Part shown: positions 59,786-64,000 of the stretch, piece by piece
Layout: each line of letters opens with the position of its first letter
Position numbering within the stretch: the first letter of the stretch is position 1
Assembly (NCBI RefSeq): GCF_014838735.1
Contig: NZ_JABUXQ010000002.1
Coordinates: forward strand, 1 to 64,000
Length of the DNA stretch: 64,000 nt
Direction of reading: 5' to 3'
Source of the DNA: Limosilactobacillus portuensis
GTDB lineage: Bacteria; Bacillota; Bacilli; Lactobacillales; Lactobacillaceae
Made by a program: the position numbers and the translations under genes
Notes under the pieces: generated by a model
The model's database searches: none
What the model was told of the DNA's origin: nothing
Seen by the model: the letters and a program-made list of their open reading frames with translations, nothing else

Positions 59786-60730
59786 ATGGTCATGAATCCA
59801 AGTAAAGCTCAAGATGTCTGGAAAGACGCAGGAGAGCACGTTCAGTTTACGGTTCTTGAACTAAACCGCAAAGATCAAGCAAAAGAACAAGAGGCAATTC
59901 AAGAATTTGTGGATCGCTATCAGGCAATTATCAGATCATTACGAATCCGCGATAATGGTGGTAACCTGAAAACCTCATTAGGCTTTAGCAGTGATGCTTG
60001 GGATTATCTTTTTCCAAATGCTCCTAAGCCAAAGGAACTTGAACCATACCAAACTCTTTCCGGTGAGAAATATACAATGCCAGCCACTAAGGGAGATCTC
60101 TTCCTTCATATTCGGGCAAATGACGAGGCTGTTGTATACGAGCTCCTTCGTCAGTGTCGTCTTTTCCTGAAGGACTTTACTACCGTTGTCGACGAAACGA
60201 AGGGCTTCCGTTACTTTGAGGGACGGGCAATTATCGGCTTTATTGATGGTACTGAAGCGCCACAAGTTGAAGATGCCGCCCATTACGCAATCATTGGCGA
60301 TGAAGACCCGTTTTTTGAAAACGGCTCATATGCCTTTGCTCAAAAATGGCGTCACCACATGGACATCTGGAATCAATTAACTACTGAAGATCAAGAGAAG
60401 GCTGTCGGTCGAAAGAAGTTTAGCGACCTTGAACTTGAAGATCACGAAAAGTTTGCTAACGCTCACAATGTTGCCTCACAAGCAACAATTAACGGTGTAG
60501 AACAGAAGATCGTCCGGATGAACGTTCCATACTCCGATCCCGTTGCCGGAAATACTGGAACTTACTTCATCGGTTATTCCCGTTATTGGAAGGTCACCAA
60601 GACAATGCTTGAAAACATGCTCAAGAAGAATGATTACCTGCTATCATTCTCTGATATTCTTTCCGGTCAGCTCTTCTTTATTCCTTCTCGTCCCCTATTA
60701 GACAAAATTGCGGATGGGGAATTAAATTAG
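59786..60730 (+). CDS. Dyp-type heme peroxidase
   Basis: 314 residues of the dye-decolourising peroxidase family. The GFIDGTEAPQ segment is the family GxxDG motif with the distal Asp. The heme-ligand region falls in QKWRHHMDIWNQL. The C-terminal SRYWKVTKTMLENML is typical. No Tat signal is present, so it is cytosolic. It would use H2O2 to oxidise small donors, or remove iron from heme. GGGAG lies upstream of ATG. A structured repeat begins at its stop codon. Confidence 0.9.
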   Translation: MVMNPSKAQDVWKDAGEHVQFTVLELNRKDQAKEQEAIQEFVDRYQAIIRSLRIRDNGGNLKTSLGFSSDAWDYLFPNAPKPKELEPYQTLSGEKYTMPATKGDLFLHIRANDEAVVYELLRQCRLFLKDFTTVVDETKGFRYFEGRAIIGFIDGTEAPQVEDAAHYAIIGDEDPFFENGSYAFAQKWRHHMDIWNQLTTEDQEKAVGRKKFSDLELEDHEKFANAHNVASQATINGVEQKIVRMNVPYSDPVAGNTGTYFIGYSRYWKVTKTMLENMLKKNDYLLSFSDILSGQLFFIPSRPLLDKIADGELN

Positions 60731-60845
60731 AGTGTGAGCCCGTTAAAACCTTCCGGTGGCTAACGATTTCTCCGACGAACGGCGTTTTGCCGTCGGAGTC
60801 GGAGGTCGTTAGCTCGAGGAAGGTTAGGGCGAACACATTTCTACT
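60729..60845 (+). repeat. Structured 3'-end repeat after the peroxidase gene (element C)
   Basis: Starts in the stop codon with AGAGTGTGAGCC. It folds as nested perfect arms: AACCTTCC/GGAAGGTT (60747-60825), GCTAACGA/TCGTTAGC, CTCCGACG/CGTCGGAG and GGC-GTTTT-GCC. It ends GGCGAACACATTTC. The opening block, the GCTAACGATTTCTCC block and the closing block also occur in element A. Confidence 0.75.
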
Positions 60846-60866
60846 CTATCGCAGCAAAATCACCAT

Positions 60867-60895
60867 TTGACAACTCTTCTTAAAATTGGTATGCT
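60867..60895 (+). promoter_or_regulatory. Promoter of the ABC-F gene
   Basis: TTGACA (60867-60872), 17 nt, TATGCT (60890-60895). This is a near-consensus promoter about 220 nt upstream of the gene, leaving a long leader. Confidence 0.8.
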
Positions 60896-60926
60896 CTGAT
60901 TAACAATTTTGAGGAGGGATCATCCA

Positions 60927-60938
60927 TTGAAGTTTTAA
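60927..60938 (+). CDS. Three-codon upstream ORF (MKF) in the ABC-F leader
   Basis: TTG AAG TTT TAA follows GGAGGG by nine bases, the ideal spacing. A strong ribosome site serving only three codons is the hallmark of ribosome-sensing attenuators. An ATT-initiated frame on the overlapping bases would be about 31 codons (IEVLILHNLLQ...), but ATT starts are very rare. Which is translated is not settled. Confidence 0.6.
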   Translation: MKF

Positions 60939-60990
60939 TTCTACACAATTTACTGCAACTAATCTGTATCTATGACGCAGAAAGGTTGCT

Positions 60991-61083
60991 CACGGGTAGA
61001 ATTATTATTTCAATGTGAAGATCATAAATTTAATGGTAGGAGAATACCATTTTAAAGGTCTGCCCGTGTGGTAGGCCTTTTTT
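60991..61083 (+). promoter_or_regulatory. Antiterminator/terminator attenuator before the ABC-F gene
   Basis: The terminator stem pairs AAAGGTCTGCC with GGTAGGCCTTT (61054-61080) and T residues follow. Upstream, CACGGGTAG (60991-60999) can pair with CTGCCCGTG (61060-61068), which is the 5' arm plus loop of the terminator. The two folds exclude each other, so ribosome stalling on the uORF could switch the outcome. Confidence 0.75.
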
Positions 61084-61112
61084 GCGTCCATCGAAAGGAC
61101 GTGACGAGTTTA

Positions 61113-62600
61113 ATGGAAAACTTAACAATCAGAAACCTCTCATTTGCTTATCCAGGGCAAGCTCCCCTTTTCGATCACTGTAATTTAGATCTTGATGGTG
61201 ACTGGAAATTGGGCTTACTTGGTAGAAACGGTCGTGGAAAAACTACTCTGATGAAGATTCTCCGTGGCCTTGTCAACTATCAAGGTTCGATCATTACTAA
61301 TCTAAAACCGCAATATTTCCCGCTAACAATTAAGGATCCGGCTTTCCTTGCTGGAGACGCGGTAATTGAAGCAGTTCCAAACTCGTTTCTTGAGCCTTGG
61401 CAATTAGAGCGAGAGCTAAATTTGATGGCAACCAATCCTGAAATCTTATGGCAACCTTACTCAACATTAAGCGGTGGCGAACGGACAAAGCTCCAGCTAG
61501 CAGCCCTCTTTGCCAGTGATTACGATTATCTCCTTCTCGATGAACCAACAAACCATCTTGACCAGGTTGGTCGTAAACAAGTTGCTAACTATCTCCGGCA
61601 AAAAACTACCGGTTTCATCATCACCAGTCACGATCGAGAATTTCTTGATCAAATCATTGATCATACTCTAGTAATCGAAAAATCCCAACTAGTTTTAGAA
61701 CGCGGAAATTATTCAACTTACTTTAAACAAAAAAAGCGTCGTGACCAAGAAGCAATCACGACTAATCAGCAATTGAAAACTGATATTAAAAAACTTAGAC
61801 AGAGTCAACAGCAACGCCAGCAATGGGCCAAGCGAGCTGAAGGTGAGAAAAAGAATAACTCCCACGCTGATAAAGGATTTCTTGGCGCTAAGGCCGCAAA
61901 AATGATGAAGAAATCAGTGACCATTAATAACCGAATTGAACAAGCAATCAATGATAAACAAGGATTGCTTAACAACATCGATTCCATCACACCACTCTCG
62001 CTTAATCTTCAACAAGATCATCACCAAACTTTATTAACGATTAAGGACGTAACGCTCTCGTTTTCTGACCGGCAGCTCTTTGCCCCGCTGAATTTTACCG
62101 TTAAGCAAAATGAACAGGTCGCTCTCAGCGGCAGAAACGGTACCGGAAAGTCCAGCTTAATCCAGGCAATCTGTCAGCAATTTTCCGGGAATATTAACGG
62201 AACGATTGAGCTTGCCAGCAATATTACGGTTAGTACGGTTCGTCAAGACTATTCAGATAATTCAGGAAGCCTCACTGAATTTGCAAAGAATAATCATCTT
62301 GATCTCAAGCTATTTCTTAACCTTCTTCACAAGCTAGGGGTTCCCCGCTCAGCCTTTAATAACAAAATTGAGACGATGAGCATGGGGCAGCAAAAGAAGG
62401 TTGAATTGGCACGATCACTAGCTACTCCTGCCCATCTCTATATCTGGGATGAACCATTAAATTACCTGGACACATATAATCAGGAGCAGCTAATTGACTT
62501 AATTCAAACATACCGACCACCGCTCCTCTTTGTGGAACACGATCACCATTTCATTGAGCAGGTAGGTTCGAAGATTATTCAATTAAATAAAGATGAGTAA
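61113..62600 (+). CDS. ABC-F ribosomal protection protein, Lsa type
   Basis: 495 residues with two ATP-binding domains and no membrane segment. Walker A 1 is GRNGRGKTT (37-45), signature LSGGERTK, Walker B LLLDEPTNHLD. The interdomain linker is long and basic (residues about 215-290). Walker A 2 is GRNGTGKSS, signature MSMGQQKK, Walker B IWDEPLNYLD. Length and start (IRNLSFAYPGQ, WKLGLLGRNGRGKTT) resemble Lsa(A). Such proteins remove lincosamides, streptogramin A and pleuromutilins from the ribosome. I start at ATG 61113; an upstream frame would run through the attenuator. Confidence 0.88.
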   Translation: MENLTIRNLSFAYPGQAPLFDHCNLDLDGDWKLGLLGRNGRGKTTLMKILRGLVNYQGSIITNLKPQYFPLTIKDPAFLAGDAVIEAVPNSFLEPWQLERELNLMATNPEILWQPYSTLSGGERTKLQLAALFASDYDYLLLDEPTNHLDQVGRKQVANYLRQKTTGFIITSHDREFLDQIIDHTLVIEKSQLVLERGNYSTYFKQKKRRDQEAITTNQQLKTDIKKLRQSQQQRQQWAKRAEGEKKNNSHADKGFLGAKAAKMMKKSVTINNRIEQAINDKQGLLNNIDSITPLSLNLQQDHHQTLLTIKDVTLSFSDRQLFAPLNFTVKQNEQVALSGRNGTGKSSLIQAICQQFSGNINGTIELASNITVSTVRQDYSDNSGSLTEFAKNNHLDLKLFLNLLHKLGVPRSAFNNKIETMSMGQQKKVELARSLATPAHLYIWDEPLNYLDTYNQEQLIDLIQTYRPPLLFVEHDHHFIEQVGSKIIQLNKDE

Positions 62601-62606
62601 ACCGCC

Positions 62607-63317
62607 CTAATTCATTGCTTTCAGCCAATTAAGAAAGAGGTTAAACCATTCGCTCATGTGTTCATCCGTCCGGTCATTATTAACGATTCCCGTATACTTA
62701 TTAGCAAGTGCCAGTCCGTGGTTACCAGTGCAGAATTCGTGAAGTTCGACTGAAACGTCATGAGCTCTCAATGCTTGAACGTATGGCAAAATATGATCAT
62801 TGAATGGTGTTACTTGGTCATTAAACGACCCCCAAATAAACGTTGCCGGAGTATTATCGTTAACAAGTCGAGTAACATCCTCAGTTACCACGCCCATTCG
62901 ATCGTCAATCGTCGGTTTAATTACTGGATAGCCAAGACCAACAAACTTAGCCTTCGTGTGAGCGATATTACTGTACGCAGCCGCTAACTGTCCTCCAGCT
63001 GAAAAACCGATAATTCCTAACCGCTCTGGATCAACGTTTAGTTCGTCAGCATGAGCAACAATATGGTCAAATGCCTGAGCAACTGCTGATTTAGCTGCTT
63101 GGTAATCTTTATGTTCAACTACCGGATAACGAACCACAAATGTCTGAAAAGCGTGACTCGCAAAAGTAATTGCCACCCGTTCAGAATCACGCTCCATAAT
63201 CTCGTTGTAACTGCCTCCGGGGATAATTACGATTCCGGGTAGCGGCTCATCACTATTACTATGATAAATATCTAACGAAGAAAAAGACTGAAATAGTGAA
63301 ACATTTTGAATATCCAT
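62607..63317 (-). CDS. Alpha/beta hydrolase (esterase, BD-FAE/Aes-like)
   Basis: 236 residues from ATG 63317 behind GGAGGG; a longer frame lacks a site. The oxyanion region is GIVIIPGGSYNEI, the nucleophile elbow GFSAGGQLA, and the catalytic Asp/His are in WGSFNDQVTP and TGNHGL. It probably hydrolyses a short acyl ester, perhaps on carbohydrate. Convergent with the ABC-F gene, with only six bases between, so no terminator is seen between them. Confidence 0.85.
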   Translation of the reverse strand: MDIQNVSLFQSFSSLDIYHSNSDEPLPGIVIIPGGSYNEIMERDSERVAITFASHAFQTFVVRYPVVEHKDYQAAKSAVAQAFDHIVAHADELNVDPERLGIIGFSAGGQLAAAYSNIAHTKAKFVGLGYPVIKPTIDDRMGVVTEDVTRLVNDNTPATFIWGSFNDQVTPFNDHILPYVQALRAHDVSVELHEFCTGNHGLALANKYTGIVNNDRTDEHMSEWFNLFLNWLKAMN

Positions 63318-63486
63318 TAATATCCCTCCATTTTTTGACACCTTTATTTTCATGCTTTTTGAAGACAACTTCAAGCAGAATGACTGCGGCAACCGTTTAC
63401 ATTTAACTTTCTTAATAAATCCCCTTGTTTATACTCATGGATCTGCTAAAGTTATACAGGATTAAAGAGAGGGGAATTATTAAATA

Positions 63487-64000
63487 ATGTCAATTATTAA
63501 AACAAAGAGTTTCTGGCTAGCAGCTGTAATGACACTCATCTGTGCAGTTGCGGGAGTTCTTTTAGCAAAACTACCATATGTTAACCTAATTGGTGCCCTA
63601 GTAATTGCGTTGCTTCTTGGGATTGCAATGCAGCTGACACCAAGTAAATTACAAACTGATGCTAAATCTGGAATGGGCTTCATCTCAAACAAGTTTCTTC
63701 GCCTTGGGATTATCCTTCTTGGTTTTCGGTTAAATCTCGAATCACTCGCCCAGGCTGGGGTAAAAACAATCTTAGTTGCGATGGTCGGGGTTACCGGAAC
63801 GATCTGCCTAACTTACTGGCTCAGCCGAAAATTCGGTGCTGAAGATGAATTAGCAATTTTATCAGCTTGTGGTTGTGGAATTTGTGGTGCCGCTGCCGTC
63901 ATGGGAGTTTCACCACAGATCGAAACTACCGATGAAGAACGGAAACGGGAAAATGAGGTCCTCGCGGTAGCAGTTGTTTGTGTCATGGGAACTGTCTTTA
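63487..64000 (+). CDS. YeiH/UPF0324-family membrane protein (putative sulfate exporter), 5' part
   Basis: Runs off the window after 171 codons. Translation from ATG 63487 gives MSIIKTKSFWLAAVMTLICA, then PYVNLIGALVIALLLGIAMQ, LRLGIILLGFRLNLE and the family segment CGCGICGAAAVMGVSP. Several hydrophobic segments are seen. Members have about ten TMs and 330-350 residues; the function as a sulfate exporter is only tentative. The Shine-Dalgarno GAGGGG is 12-13 bases upstream, which is long. Confidence 0.85.
   Translation, partial: MSIIKTKSFWLAAVMTLICAVAGVLLAKLPYVNLIGALVIALLLGIAMQLTPSKLQTDAKSGMGFISNKFLRLGIILLGFRLNLESLAQAGVKTILVAMVGVTGTICLTYWLSRKFGAEDELAILSACGCGICGAAAVMGVSPQIETTDEERKRENEVLAVAVVCVMGTVF

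Overview
ORGANISM. The window looks like chromosomal DNA of a low-GC Gram-positive heterofermentative lactobacillus, most likely Limosilactobacillus (reuteri/fermentum group). This is inferred from purine-rich Shine-Dalgarno sites, frequent TTG starts, cre-like CcpA sites, RNase J, MprF, a GtfA-type sucrose phosphorylase and a malate-fumarate-succinate gene set. All names come from reading the sequence and from memory of families; no database search was run. There is no phage, plasmid, IS element or CRISPR array.

LAYOUT. 1-1.3 kb: truncated serine hydrolase and a five-tRNA cluster (Val, Leu, Gly, Arg, Pro; minus strand). 1.3-5.1 kb: deoxynucleoside kinase, lysine permease under a lysine riboswitch, GNAT acetyltransferase, PAP2 phosphatase. 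5.1-10.4 kb: split ThrE-type exporter, DtxR-family metalloregulator divergent from a CDF metal exporter, two VIT-family transporters, universal stress protein. 10.5-13.5 kb: glutamine-type ABC transporter operon whose binding-protein gene is frameshifted in a G tract. 13.5-18.5 kb: a 151-bp repeat, CPBP protease, RNase J, a repeat-rich spacer, an orphan 116-residue protein, MerR regulator. 18.5-28.7 kb: MFS exporter plus DUF4811 protein, pseudouridine synthase, tRNA-Asp, mprF, 2-hydroxyacid dehydrogenase, purine permease, DJ-1 protein, frameshifted esterase. 28.8-34.9 kb: rarA, second MFS exporter, cysteine-free family-4 UDG, fused ThrE exporter, LysR regulator. 35-41.5 kb: DASS carboxylate transporter, fumarate reductase flavoprotein, fumarase, cyclophilin, Zn-alcohol dehydrogenase. 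41.6-52 kb: pRiA4b-ORF3-type protein, DUF2252 protein, galM, D,D-carboxypeptidase, class A beta-lactamase-like protein, second 151-bp repeat, two aldo/keto reductases, a flavin disulfide reductase. 52-60.7 kb: MFS permease and a doubly broken sucrose phosphorylase behind operator-like palindromes, a tandem pair of 3-hydroxyacyl-CoA dehydrogenases (second frameshifted), a decayed CshA-repeat surface protein, Dyp peroxidase. 60.7-64 kb: Lsa-type ABC-F protein behind an attenuator leader, an esterase, and the start of a YeiH/UPF0324 gene.

HOW GENES WORK TOGETHER. Coherent units are: metal homeostasis (DtxR, CDF, two VIT proteins); fumC-frdA-DASS, which would turn malate or fumarate into succinate as an electron sink; MerR-MFS-DUF4811 efflux; and an antibiotic-response unit made of leader uORF, antiterminator and ABC-F.

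STANDOUT POINTS. The ABC-F leader looks like a complete ribosome-sensing attenuator. Two families of structured intergenic repeats occupy gene 3' ends. At least five genes carry reading-frame lesions, which may reflect real decay, sequence error, or both.
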